Below are positions 48,460 through 59,516 of a stretch of DNA of 64,000 nt, in pieces. A program made the translations under genes and the position numbers. Source of the stretch: Marchantia polymorpha subsp. ruderalis (Eukaryota; Streptophyta; Marchantiopsida; Marchantiales; Marchantiaceae); contig AP031353.1 of assembly GCA_037833965.1 (NCBI GenBank), positions 20,090,501-20,154,500 of the forward strand, written 5' to 3'. Position 1 is the first letter of the stretch. Each line of letters begins with the position of its first letter. The notes under the pieces are model-generated. The model was not told the origin of the DNA and searched no databases. It was given only the letters and a program-made list of their open reading frames with translations.

Positions 48460-49040
48460 GTTGCTTCGCAATATGGCATAGATGTGGCTTCTGGAAAGAA
48501 ATAGAGCTTTTCGGCAAAAGCTACCAAAGACTCGGAATCAAGAGAAGGTTTTGACGGTGGTGTAGCTAATCGTCTCCAAAAGGACTTGGGATCCTTCATC
48601 AGGTCCTTTGTCGAGGATTCTTGCTTTCGTCTTAAGAAAGCTCGTTTCTTAGACTTCACCAAGTCTTTGTATATCCTTGTAAAAAGAAGCCGACTTTGAA
48701 TATCCAAAGACCTATCAACAGACCTTGCCCTTGCTAGCTTGCATTCGGAGTCAAACCATCCATTGCAAGGTAGCCCCTTAGCAATCCTAGTACTATGCCT
48801 CAAAAAGAACTTCGATGCAGAAGTTTTGAGCAATTCTATGAGCTGTAAACTAGCGGTATGCGAATCTGGACTCCATATGGTGTGAGTCAAAAGATCTTGT
48901 AGATGTTCTGCATAAAGGTCTCTTTTACAAGGATCTAAGCGAAACTTGGGAGAAGCTAAAAGAGATTGGCAAGGTGAAGTAGAGATTGATTTTGACATTG
49001 AAAGTGTGAACAAAAGAGGTGCATTTGGTCTCATTTGCAT

Positions 49041-50754
49041 TTGGTCTCTACGGAAGATTGTTCCTATTCACAAATCTGGGAGCAAGGCCTTGGTGACAAA
49101 CTATCGCACTATCATGGTGGGTAGTATTTTTGCCAAGTTATTTGGCAAATTGGTGGAGTCAAAGTTGAGCACATGGGCTGAATCTTGTCAGAAGAGAGCG
49201 CGGTTCCAAGCTGGTTTTCGTCCTACATTCAACACTATAGACCATATCTTGGTTTTACGTGTTTTATGGGAGAAATCCAAGGGCAATGGAAAAGCTTTGT
49301 TTTGTGCCTTCATTGATTTCAAGAAAGCTTTTGACACAGTACCTCGTGAGCTTTTATGGCAAAGATTGCAAACCATTGGAGTACCATCAGATCTCTTGGC
49401 AGCGGTGGCTGCATTATACCACTCAGTTCGGGCCAAGATCAACACTTCTCAAACCGAAGAGATTATCAGCACCATTGGAGTCATTCAGGGTTGTCCTCTC
49501 TCTCCCACTCTCTTTGGAGTTTTCATAGATGATATAGAAAGGTGGTTGGAGGATTGTGATAGCGAAGGTGTTAAACTTGGAGGCTTTGTCATCAAAGCTC
49601 TTTTGTATGCAGATGATGTCATATTACTAGCACGTGATGCCACTAGTTTATAGAAACACCTCGACACTTTGGCTAGCTTTTGTACTCAAAATCAGATGGA
49701 AGTCAATTTGGAGAAGTCCAAAGTCATTCTTGTGGGCACTAGATCCAAGCTCTCTTTCTGTTACAAAGGATTAGAGTTGGAACAAGTGAAAAGTTACAAA
49801 TATTTGGGCATTGATTTCTCATCTGATTTACCATTTACCATTTACCATAGTTGGGCACTTTGTGTGCAAAAGAGGGTAGAAGCTGGTTTCAAAGCTCTAT
49901 ATTCATTGCTAAATAGATGTAGAGGAGCTCATCTAGTGTCTTGGAGTCTTAGGAAATTCTTATTCAGGAGCTTAGTGTTTCCCGTTATCTTATATGGAAC
50001 ACAAGTGTGGGGTCCTGGTTGTACGAAGACAGGTTGGCAGCGTTTGGAGAGGGTGCAAAAGATCTTCTTACAAGAAGAATTGGGTGTGAGGACCCAAACT
50101 TCTTATGCAATTCTTCTTGCGGAAACAGGTTGTCTACCTCTTGAGGCTGAAGCTCTCTTTTTTACTATCACTTACGTCAAAAGAGTGAGATCTCTTGATG
50201 CTTCTCGACTACCTCTTGAAGCTCTGCATGCCACACGTCCCAAGGGTTGGTTTGCAGATGTGGTGACTTGGTCTTTGAGGTGGAATGTGACGGAACTCGA
50301 TTGGAATTTGCAACCTATTGCCCTACGCGAGCGTATTAGGGAGGAATTTCTCAGCATTATGTGGAGCACACGAGGCACCAAGATGCAGTTTTATCAACAT
50401 CATGTGAATCCTATGCTTGTTTATTGTGAGCAAGGATATTTACTTGCAGAGATATCTACTTCTTTACGTCATATTATTGCTAGACATAGAACTGGATCTC
50501 ATAGTCTTGGGATTGAAGAAGGGCGTTGGTTGAACATTGATAGGAGTGAACGTATTTGTAGGCTATGTGATGGAAGAAAAGTTGAGGATGAAGAGCATGT
50601 ATTTCTTACTTGTTCTAGGTATGTAGAGATTCGAGTGGCGCATAAAGTTGATGTCGAGAATTTCTTTTCTCTGCTTCAACTCGAGCCTTATGATTTAGGT
50701 TGTTACATTAGAGATATTATTAGTTACCGTTCTAGTGTTTTGGGCACTAGCTAG
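49041..50754 (+). pseudogene. B8 ORF2, truncated, with a nonsense codon and an 18-bp tail insert
   Basis: RT and zinc-finger half of ORF2. A CAG to TAG change at 49651-49653 (SLQKHLD becomes SL-stop) breaks it. At 49829-49846 eighteen bases of pure tail repeat are inserted in frame. The 3' half is otherwise open to TAG 50752-50754. Confidence 0.9.
49829..49846 (+). repeat. Tail-only insertion, 18 bp of (ATTTACC)n
   Basis: Other B copies read ATCTGATTATAGTTGG. Here 18 bp with the tail repeat lies between ATCTGATT and ATAGTTGG. Nothing of the LINE body is present. It may be the smallest product of a LINE insertion, or a template-free addition at a repaired break. Confidence 0.8.
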
Positions 50755-51320
50755 GGGGTTTCTTTTGGTTCTCTCCTAGTTTGGAGTTGGATTGTTTGTA
50801 TTTTGTTTTTTAGCCTTTTGACCCTTTGGGTCCCACGGGCTTGATCTATTTACCATTTACCATTTACCATTTACCATTTGCATGATCTGATTCAGGTTGA
50901 GGATCCAAAACATCAAAATTGGAGATTAGAGAGGTACTAACCAAGGAAGACAAGAGAAAATCTATTGTGCTAGCACCAGTAGGGGAAAAACAAGTATTGG
51001 ACTGAGAGTTGGGAAAGCGAAAGGTTCCATTGAGAACCTTCAAGTTACAAGTGGCTCCAAATGTCAAAAAGTGCTCTGTCAAAGAGTTTGTGGAAGGATC
51101 AAAAGAGGTTCTAGACCACAAACTATCGTAAATTTCTTCAAACATAGAAGAAGCCAAGGGATCACTAAATTGAGTAAATTGAGCACAACGTATACGAGCA
51201 TTGATATGGTAAATGGTAAATGGTAAATAGATCAAGCCCGTGGGACCCAAAGGGTCAAAAGGCTAAAAAACACAATACAAACAATCCAACTCCAAACTAG
51301 GAGAGAACCAAAAGAACCCC

Positions 51321-53474
51321 CTAGCTAGTGCCCAAAGCACTAGAACGGTAACTAATAATATCTCTAATGTAACAACCTAAATCATAAGGCTCGAGTTGAA
51401 GCAGAGAAAAGAAATTCTCGACATCAACTTTATGCGCCACTCGAATCTCTATATATCTAATACAAGTAATAAACACATGCTCTTCATCCTCAACATTTCT
51501 CCCATCACATAGCCTACAAATCCGTTCACTCCTATCAATATTCAACCAACGTCCTTCCTCAATTCCAAGCCTATGAGATCCTGTTCTATGCCTGGCAATA
51601 ATATGACGTAAAGATGTAGCAATCTCTGCAACAAGGTACCCTTGCTCACAATAAATAAGCATAGGATTCACATGAAGTTGATAAAACTGCATTTGAGTGC
51701 CTCCTCTCCTCCAAATGATGTTGAGAAACTCCTCCTTAATACGCTCGCGAAGGGCCATAGGTTGCAGATCCCAATCCAATTCCGTCACATTCCACCTCAA
51801 AGACCAAGTTATCACATCTGCAAACCATCCCTTGGAACGTGTGGCACGCAAAGCATGAAGAGGAAGTCGAGAAGCATCAAGAGATCTCACCCTTCTAATA
51901 TAAGTGATGGTCAAGTAGAGAGCTTCAGCCTCAAGAGGTAGACAACCGGTTTCCGCAAGAAGAATAGCATAAGGAGTTTGGTTCCTTACACCTAACTCTT
52001 CTTGTAAGAAGATCTTTTGCACCCTCTCCACACGCTCCCAACTTGTCTTCTTACTGCCAGGACCCCACACTTGTGTCCCATATAGAACCACCGGCAACAC
52101 TAAACTTTTGACTTTTGCCTTTTGCCCCTTTGGGTCCCACGGGCTTGATCTATTTACCATTACCATTACCATTAAACTCCTAAATAAAAATTTCCTAAGA
52201 CTCCAAGATACTAGATGAGCTCTTCTACATCGATTTAACAATGAATATAGGGCTTTGTAACCAGCTTCTACTCTCTTTTGTACACAAAGTGCCCAACTAT
52301 AATTCTGAGAAAAATCAATGCCTAAATATTTGTAACTCTTCACTTGTTCCAATTCTAGTCCCTTGTAAAAGAGAGAGAACTTGGATCTAGTGCCCACAAG
52401 AATGATCTTTGATTTTTCCAGATTGACCTCCATCTGATTTCGAGTACAAAAGCTAGCCAAAGTATCAAGGTGTTTCTGTAAACTAATTGCATCACGTGCT
52501 AGTAATATGATATCATCTGCATACAAAAGAGCTTTGATCACAAAGTCTCCAAGTTTGACTCCTTCACTCTCACAATCATCCAACCACCTTTCTATATCAT
52601 CTATGAATATTCCAAATAGAATAGGAGAGAGAGGACAACCTTGAATAACTCCAATGGTGCTGGAGATCTCTTGAGGCTTAGAGGCATCAATCTTAGCTCG
52701 AACTGAAGCGTATAAAGTGGCCACAGCTCCGAGTAGATTAGCCGGTACTCCAATGTCTTGTAGTCTTTCCCATAAAAGCTTTCGAGGAACAGTATCAAAA
52801 GCTTTCTTCAAATCGATGAAAGCACAAAATAAAGCTTTCCCATTGCCCTTGGATTTCTCCCATAAAACACGTAAGGCCAAAATATGGTCAATAGTGTTGT
52901 ATGTAGGACGAAAACCGGCTTGGGCCTTTGCTCTCTTCTGAAAATCCTCTGTCCATGTGCTCAACTTCGATTCTACCAACTTCCCAAACAACTTGGCAAA
53001 AACACTACCAACCATGATGGTGCGATAGTTTGTCACCACGTCCTTCCTTCCTGATTTATGAATAGGAACAATCTTCCGCATGGACCAAGTTGATGGAAAA
53101 CCATGAACCATAGCATCTTCCAAAAGCTTAGTGAGAACCGGTCCAATACAATCTCCTCCCCACTTGATAAGTTCAATGGACAAGCCATCTAAATCCTCAC
53201 ATTTGCCATTTGCTAATTTTCGGAGAATAGTTATCACCTCTCCTTCCGAAAATAATCCAGGTGTTGCTTCGCAATATGGCATAGATGTGGCTTCTGGAAA
53301 GAAATAGAGCTTTTCGGCAAAAGCTACCAAAGACTCGGAATCAAGAGAAGGTTTTGACGGTGGCGTAGCTAATCGTCTCCAAAAGGACTTGGGATCCTTC
53401 ATCAGGTCCTCTGTCAAGGATTCTTGCTTTCTTCTTAAGAAAGCTCGTTTCTTAGACTTCACTAAGTCTTTGTA
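51321..53474 (-). pseudogene. C7 ORF2, first copy (RT and zinc finger) with 24-residue insert
   Basis: About 713 codons open in sense from KSKKRAFLR to TAG 51321-51323, including the in-frame insert at 52107-52178. RT motifs FIDLKKAFD, IQGCPLSPILF, YADD and the zinc finger are present. The endonuclease is absent at this side of the duplication joint. Confidence 0.88.
52107..52172 (+). mobile_element. Inherited 66-bp micro-insertion (C7, first copy)
   Basis: Same insert, hexamer tail and TAAACT flanks (52101-52106 and 52173-52178) as 22995-23060, differing by one base at its 5' end (TTTGAC for TCTGAC). Confidence 0.9.
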
Positions 53475-53932
53475 GGATAGCTAGTCATAGGATTCACATG
53501 AAGTTGATAAAACTGCATTTGAGTGCCTCCTCTCCTCCAAATGATGTTGAGAAACTCCTCCTTAATACGCTCGCGAAGGGCCATAGGTTGAAGATCCCAA
53601 TCCAATTCCGTCACATTCCACCTCAAAGACCAAGTTATCACATCTGCAAACCATCCCTTGGAACGTGTGGCACGCAAAGCATGAAGAGGAAGTCGAGAAG
53701 CATCAAGAGATCTCACCCTTCTAATATAAGTGATGGTCAAGTAGAGAGCTTCAGCCTCAAGAGGTAGACAACCGGTTTCCGCAAGAAGAATAGCATAAGG
53801 AGTTTGGTTCCTTACACCTAACTCTTCTTGTAAGAAGATCTTTTGCACCCTCTCCACACGCTCCCAACTTGTCTTCTTACTGCCAGGACCCCACACTTGT
53901 GTCCCATATAGAACCACCGGCAACACTAAACT

Positions 53933-53998
53933 TTTGACTTTTGCCTTTTGCCCCTTTGGGTCCCACGGGCTTGATCTATTTACCATTACCATTACCAT
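53933..53998 (+). mobile_element. Inherited 66-bp micro-insertion (C7, second copy)
   Basis: Identical to 52107-52172, with TAAACT at 53927-53932 and 53999-54004. It was duplicated together with its host segment. Confidence 0.9.
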
Positions 53999-54693
53999 TA
54001 AACTCCTAAATAAAAATTTCCTAAGACTCCAAGATACTAGATGAGCTCTTCTACATCGATTTAACAATGAATATAGGGCTTTGTAACCAGCTTCTACTCT
54101 CTTTTGTACACAAAGTGCCCAACTATAATTCTGAGAAAAATCAATGCCTAAATATTTGTAACTCTTCACTTGTTCCAATTCTAGTCCCTTGTAAAAGAGA
54201 GAGAACTTGGATCTAGTGCCCACAAGAATGATCTTTGATTTTTCCAGATTGACCTCCATCTGATTTCGAGTACAAAAGCTAGCCAAAGTATCAAGGTGTT
54301 TCTGTAAACTAATTGCATCACGTGCTAGTAATATGATATCATCTGCATACAAAAGAGCTTTGATCACAAAGTCTCCAAGTTTGACTCCTTCACTCTCACA
54401 ATCATCCAACCACCTTTCTATATCATCTATGAATATTCCGAATAGAGTAGGAGAGAGAGGACAACCTTGAATAACTCCAATGGTGCTCGAGATCTCTTGA
54501 GGCGGAGAGGCATCAATCTTAGCTCGAACTGAAGTGTATAAAGTGGCCACAGCTCCGAGTAGATTAGCCGGTACTCCAATGTCTTGTAGTCTTTCCCATA
54601 AAAGCTTTCGAGGAACAGTATCAAAAGCTTTCTTCAAATCGATGAAGGCACAAAATAAAGCTTTCCCATTGCCCTTGGATTTCTCCCATAAAA

Positions 54694-54760
54694 TGGTAAA
54701 TGGTAAATGGTAAATAGATCAAGCCCGTGGGACCCAAAGGGTCAAAAGGCTAAAAAACAC
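54694..54760 (-). mobile_element. Micro-insertion of a LINE 3' end (67 bp), sense to host
   Basis: Hairpin plus three ATTTACC units, flanked by AAAA (54690-54693 and 54761-54764). In sense the target is CGTG-TTTT-ATGGG, the same site that B3 uses in C2. It is absent from the first duplicate copy (near 52862) and so is younger than the duplication. Confidence 0.9.
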
Positions 54761-56440
54761 AAAACACGTAAGGCCAAAATATGGTCAATAGTGTTGTATG
54801 TAGGACAAAAACCGGCTTGGGCTTTTGCTCTCTTCTGAAAATCCTCTGTCCATGTGCTCAACTTCGATTCTACCAACTTCCCAAACAACTTGGCAAAAAC
54901 ACTACCAACCATGATGGTGCGATAGTTTGTCACCACGTCCTTCCTTCCTGATTTATGAATAGGAACAATCTTCCGCATGGACCAAGTTGATGGAAAACCA
55001 TGAACCATAGCATCTTCCAAAAGCTTAGTGAGAACCAGTCCAATACAATCTCCTCCCCACTTGATAAGTTCAATGGACAAGCCATCTAAATCCTCACATT
55101 TGCCATTTGCTAATTTTCGGAGAATAGTCTTCACCTCTCCTTCCGAAAATAATCCAAGTGTTGCTTCGCAATATGGCATAGATGTGGCTTCTGGAAAGAA
55201 ATAGAACTTTTCGGCAAAAGCTACCAAAGACTCGGAATCAAGAGAAGGTTTTGACGATGGTGTAGCTAATCGTCTCCAAAAGGACTTGGGATCCTTCATC
55301 AGGTCCTTTGTCAAGGATTCTTGCTTTCGTCTTAAGAAAGCTCGTTTCTTAGACTTCACCAAGTCTTTGTATATCCTTGTCAAAAGAAGCCGACTTTGAA
55401 TATCCAAAGACCTATCAACAGACCTTGCCCTTTCTAGCTTGCATTCGGAGTCAAACCATCCATTGCAAGGTAGCCCCTTAGCAATCCTAGTACTATGCCT
55501 CAAAAAGAACTTCGATGCAGAAGTTTTGAGCAATTCTATGAGCTGTAAACTAGCGGTATGCGAATCTGGACTCCATATGGTGTGAGTCAAAAGATCTTGT
55601 AGATGTTCTTCATAAAGGTCTCTTTTACAAGGATCTAAGCGAAACTTGGGAGAAGCTAAAAGAGATTGGCGAGGTGAAGTAGAGATTGATTTTGACATTG
55701 AAAGTCTGAACAAAAGAGGTGCATGATCTGATTCAGGTTGAGGATCCAAAACATCAAAATTGGAGATCAGAGAGGTACTAACCAAGGAAGACAAGAGAAA
55801 ATCTATTGTGCTAGCACCGGTAGGGGAAAAACAAGTATTGGACTGAGAGTTGGGAAAGCGAGAGGTTACATTGAGAACCTTCAAGTTACAAGTGGCTCCA
55901 AATGTCAAAAAGTGTTCTGTCAAAGAGTTTGTGGAAGGATCAAAAGAGGTTCTAGACCACAAGCTATCGTAAATTTCTTCAAACATAGAAGAAGCCAAGG
56001 GATCACTAAATTGAGTAAATTGAGCACAACGTATACGAGCATTGAAATCTCCAGCAAGAAAGACATCCCCTTTACTTTGGAATCTAAGAACATCTTCAAT
56101 AAGCCGATGGAATGGTTCACTTCGGTTGCAAAAGCGTGTTGAGTAGATACCCATGGACAATGGTGCAAAATAACAAATTGCCAAATAGCAATAAGATCCT
56201 CCAACCACCCCGAGACGTAGCCAATGATACTGTCCACCAACATCTTGAGCTTCTAGATGTATGAGAGGTAGAAGATGAGACCTGATGAAAGTAGCAATAC
56301 CTCCTTGACCCCTTCCCGCATGTTGTCTTCTCTGGTTCCATGTCGACCCCACCAAGGTAAACCCTTCCAACTCAGCAATAGTATTGCTTTCATGTTCCCA
56401 AGTCTCCACAATGTTGATGACGTCAGCCATCTTCCAAATC

Positions 56441-56764
56441 GGAAGCAGCCTTTGTAGCTTCAGCGTAGGATTTGATCTTCAAATCTAAGCTTTCGACCAC
56501 CTCATGCAATCTAGGACTATCCACACTTGTCATCTGAGAGCATACCTTCCCTTGGATGTCATCCACAGATTTAGATACATCCCACATCACACCCACACTA
56601 TCCTTGAACACCTTCTCCACGTTCTTCTGTGATCCCTTCAACTCTCGAATTTGATTATGTGCGAGAGTTAAAGCAGCCTGTTGCATCTTGAATTCATGTC
56701 AAAGTTCCTTCAATTCTTCGAAAATTGTTTGCAGAAGCTGAAAAATATCGTCTTGAGAAGCCAT
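56441..56764 (-). pseudogene. C7 ORF1, N-terminal part fused to ORF2 by deletion
   Basis: ATG at 56764. A CGA to TGA change near 56700 stops it early. After YAEATKAA the sequence jumps to ORF2 codons before MADVINIVE; both parents have GAGCAGC at the joint, so this is a microhomology deletion of about 0.6 kb that removes the RRM-like domain and the ORF1/ORF2 junction. Confidence 0.88.
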
Positions 56765-58048
56765 GTCGTATCAACTTCCGTATCAACCGAAACACTCTAA
56801 ATTCTAGGTCGAAACACCAAAAAATATTATAACTTCTCACTCAAGCGTCCATGCACCTTCAAACTTGATGAGCTTCTGCCGAATATCAATTCCCAAGTCC
56901 TCAAAAAATTTCAGCGTTAGATCATGCTTTTTCGAAAAGATAAAAATGTCTGAACATTTTTGTGACCACCTGAACACTCGAGATAAAAAGTCGAAACTCA
57001 AAATGGTCTGTAACTTCTGACTCAAGCGTCCGTTCACCTTCAAACTTTTTATGCTACTGCCGAATATTGATCTCCAAGTCCTCAAAAATGTTCAGCGTCA
57101 GATCATGCTTCGTCGAAAAGATAAAAATGTCTGAACATTTTTGTGACCCCCGGAACACTCGAAACAAAAAGTCGAAACTCCAAATGGGCTGTTACTTCTG
57201 ACTCAAGCGTCCGTTCACCTTCAAACTTTTTATGCTACTGCCGAATATTGATCTCCAAGTCCCCAAAAATTTTCAGCCTCAGATCATGCTTCGTCAAAAC
57301 GATAAAAATGTCTGAACATTTTTGTGACCACCGGAACACTCGAAACAAAAAGTCGAAACTCCAAATGGCTGTAACTTCTGACTCAAGCGTCCGTTCACCT
57401 TCAAACTTTTTAGGCTACTGCCGAATATTATTCTCCAAGTCCCCAAAACTTTTCAGCCTCAGATCATACTTCGCCAAAAAGATAAAAATGTCTGAACATT
57501 TTTGTGACCACATGAACATCCGAAACAAAAAGTTGAAACTCCAAATGAGTTGTTACTTCTTACTCAAGCGTCCGTTTCCCTTCAAACTTTTTATGCTACT
57601 GCCAAAAATTTATTTCCAAGCGCTCAAAAATTTTCAGCCTCATTTCATGCTTCGTCCCAAAGATAAAAATGTTTGAACATTTTTGTGACCACGTGAAACA
57701 CTCGCAATCGACACTCTTCGCTGAAGAAATTCGTGAACTTCGGCGTCCCAACTCCAAAATGCGTGAAATTTTGCAGGCTGGAGCGCGCTACCCAATTCCA
57801 CGCCCCTGCAAATTTTCAGCTTCCGTGAACACTCAGACGCGAAGAAACAATCTCTGCAAGAAACGATCCCGACCCCAACACTCGAAAACTCCAACTCGAA
57901 ACTTGAGAAATCCGTGAACTTCGGCGTCCCAACTCCAAAATGCGTGAAATTTTGCAGGCTGGAGCGCGCTACCCAACTCCACGCTCCTGCAAATTTTCAG
58001 GTTCCGTGGACACTCAGACGCGAAGAAACGATCTCGACCCCAACACTC
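56765..58048 (-). repeat. C7 5' UTR: type-2 then type-1 monomers
   Basis: About five type-2 units (56800-57690, several more diverged than in C4) followed by about two type-1 units (57700-58048). The type-2/type-1 joint matches the one in C4 at 25640-25705, so the two-part array is inherited. It continues at 62936 after B9. Confidence 0.86.
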
Positions 58049-58078
58049 AATCAAATTGTATTGATGGAAAACCATGAA

Positions 58079-58754
58079 GCATGAATCTTGCGGAGGCCAT
58101 ATCTTCTTGGTGCAGTGTCAACGGGAGCTGAGATTTGGTGGGCTTGTTCACGACGGCCGGGCGCATATACCTGCAAATTTTCAGCCCCAACGGAGCTGCT
58201 GTCAAGAAGTTGTCATTTCGAAACTTTGAGTTTAGGGATTTGAGCATGAATCTTGCGGAGGCCATATCTTTTTGCTGGAGTGTCAACGGAAGCTGAGATC
58301 TGTTCGGCTTGTTCACAACGGCCGGGCGCATATACCTGCAAATTTTCAGCCCCAACGGAGCTGCTGTCAAGAAGTTGTCATTTCAAAACTTTGAGTTTAG
58401 GGATTTGAGCATGAATCTTGCGGAGGCCATATCTTCTTGGTGCAGTGTCAACGGGAGCTGAGATTTGGTGGGCTTGTTCACGACGGCCGGGCGCATATAC
58501 ATGCAAATTTTCAGCCCCAACGGAGCTGCTGTCAAGAAGTTGTCATTTCGAAACTTTGAGTTTAGGGATTTGAGCATGAATCTTGCGGAGGCCATATCTT
58601 CTTGCTGGAGTGTCAACAGGAGCTGAGATTTGGTGGGCTTGTTGACGACGGCTGGGCGCACATACCTGCAAATTTTCAGTCCCAACGGAGCTGCTGTCAA
58701 GAAGTTTTCATTTCGAAACTTTGAGCTTGTGTAACATCTTACAAAGTTGGGTTC
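58079..58754 (+). repeat. B9 5' UTR tandem array, 165-bp monomers
   Basis: The TTCACGACGG-type segment recurs at 58147, 58312, 58477 and 58642, each 165 bp apart. Units carry the same paired core as B4. Probable promoter. Confidence 0.87.
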
Positions 58755-59492
58755 ATGATGGATTCTGAAAACAAACTTCTCAATCTTGTGCAAACGGTTT
58801 TGGAGGAATTGAAAGTGCTACGCCAAGAATTCAAGGCACAAAATGTTGCCTTGGCTGCTGCAAAGAATGAAATCAGGGAGTTGAAGATTTCTCACAAAAG
58901 TTTTGAGAAGATCATGCTCCAAATCTCTGGATCTGTTGAGGACATTCAAGACAAGGTTGGTTCTCAAACTTCTACTGTTACTACTCCTGCTTTGCATGAA
59001 GTGGTTGAAACTCTAGAGGTGAAAATGAAGTCCTATGCTGAAGCTACCAAGTCTGCTCATATCTCTTTCTGTCAAGAGCAAGAGATTGAAAAGGCTAATC
59101 AATTTGCTCGTATGAAGAATGTAAGGATTTCGGGTCTACCTGAATCTGAGAAGGAAGAGGTGAAGAGTGTGGTCACCAAGTTTTTGACTGAAACACTTGA
59201 TGTTCCTAATCCGGATTTGGCTCATGCTTATCGTATTGGCAACAAAGGCACACAACCTCGTGCCATTATTGTTAAGTTTGTGGATCAAGCTCAACGTGAT
59301 ATGGCTTTAGCTAACAAGGCCATTCTCAAGGGACGGAGGATTTGGTTAGATCCAGATCTTACACCTCTTCAAGTTGAAGCAAGGAGGAAGGAGCTTGCAA
59401 AAGTCAAAGAAGCTCAAGATGCAGGTTTTGTAGCTTATCTACGTGATAGTCAAGCTATTATCACCAAGAGGAGGAGACAATCATCAACCTAG
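58755..59492 (+). CDS. Family B ORF1 protein of B9, complete (245 aa)
   Basis: Open from ATG 58755 to TAG 59490-59492, nearly identical to B4 ORF1 (SQTST for SQAST, and KSVVTK for KSMVTK). Coiled coil, RRM-like domain (NVRISGLPES, RAIIVKF) and C-terminal helix are present. The in-frame continuation CAA TCC into ORF2 is preserved. Confidence 0.92.
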   Translation: MMDSENKLLNLVQTVLEELKVLRQEFKAQNVALAAAKNEIRELKISHKSFEKIMLQISGSVEDIQDKVGSQTSTVTTPALHEVVETLEVKMKSYAEATKSAHISFCQEQEIEKANQFARMKNVRISGLPESEKEEVKSVVTKFLTETLDVPNPDLAHAYRIGNKGTQPRAIIVKFVDQAQRDMALANKAILKGRRIWLDPDLTPLQVEARRKELAKVKEAQDAGFVAYLRDSQAIITKRRRQSST

Positions 59493-59516
59493 CAATCCAA
59501 GAGATTGAGGGTGTTG

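Larger units (their letters stand above)
49025..50878 (+). mobile_element. LINE family B element B8, 5'-truncated, with 5' filler
   Basis: Flanked by TGCAT (49020-49024 and 50879-50883). The first 16 bp (49025-49040, TTGGTCTCATTTGCAT) are a scrambled repeat of the target TGCAT and the following TTGGTCTC. Genuine B ORF2 then starts at WSLRKIVPI. It is antisense to C6. The tail has about four units. Confidence 0.9.
45066..51204 (-). pseudogene. C6 ORF2 in four pieces (endonuclease end to RT start)
   Basis: Own pieces, in sense order: 51204-50884, 49024-48464, 47827-47708 and 45153-45066. They cover NARI (just after GDF) to IVPI before RT motif A. Each gap is an insertion flanked by a short duplication: TGCAT (B8), GTTG within GTGTTG (B7) and TCAA (B6). 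The right edge at 51204 is the C7 insertion site; the remaining 5' part is not seen in the window. Confidence 0.87.
53486..56440 (-). pseudogene. C7 ORF2, second copy (endonuclease, RT), broken
   Basis: Sense order from ADVINIVETWEHES (56440) through GDFNAR, ESDH, linker and RT to HVNPM, where the duplication joint lies (53486). The C-terminal zinc finger is in the first copy. Breaks: insert 54694-54764, and loss of the first 20 or so codons by the ORF1-ORF2 deletion at 56441. It also contains the 66-bp in-frame insert at 53933-53998. Confidence 0.88.
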
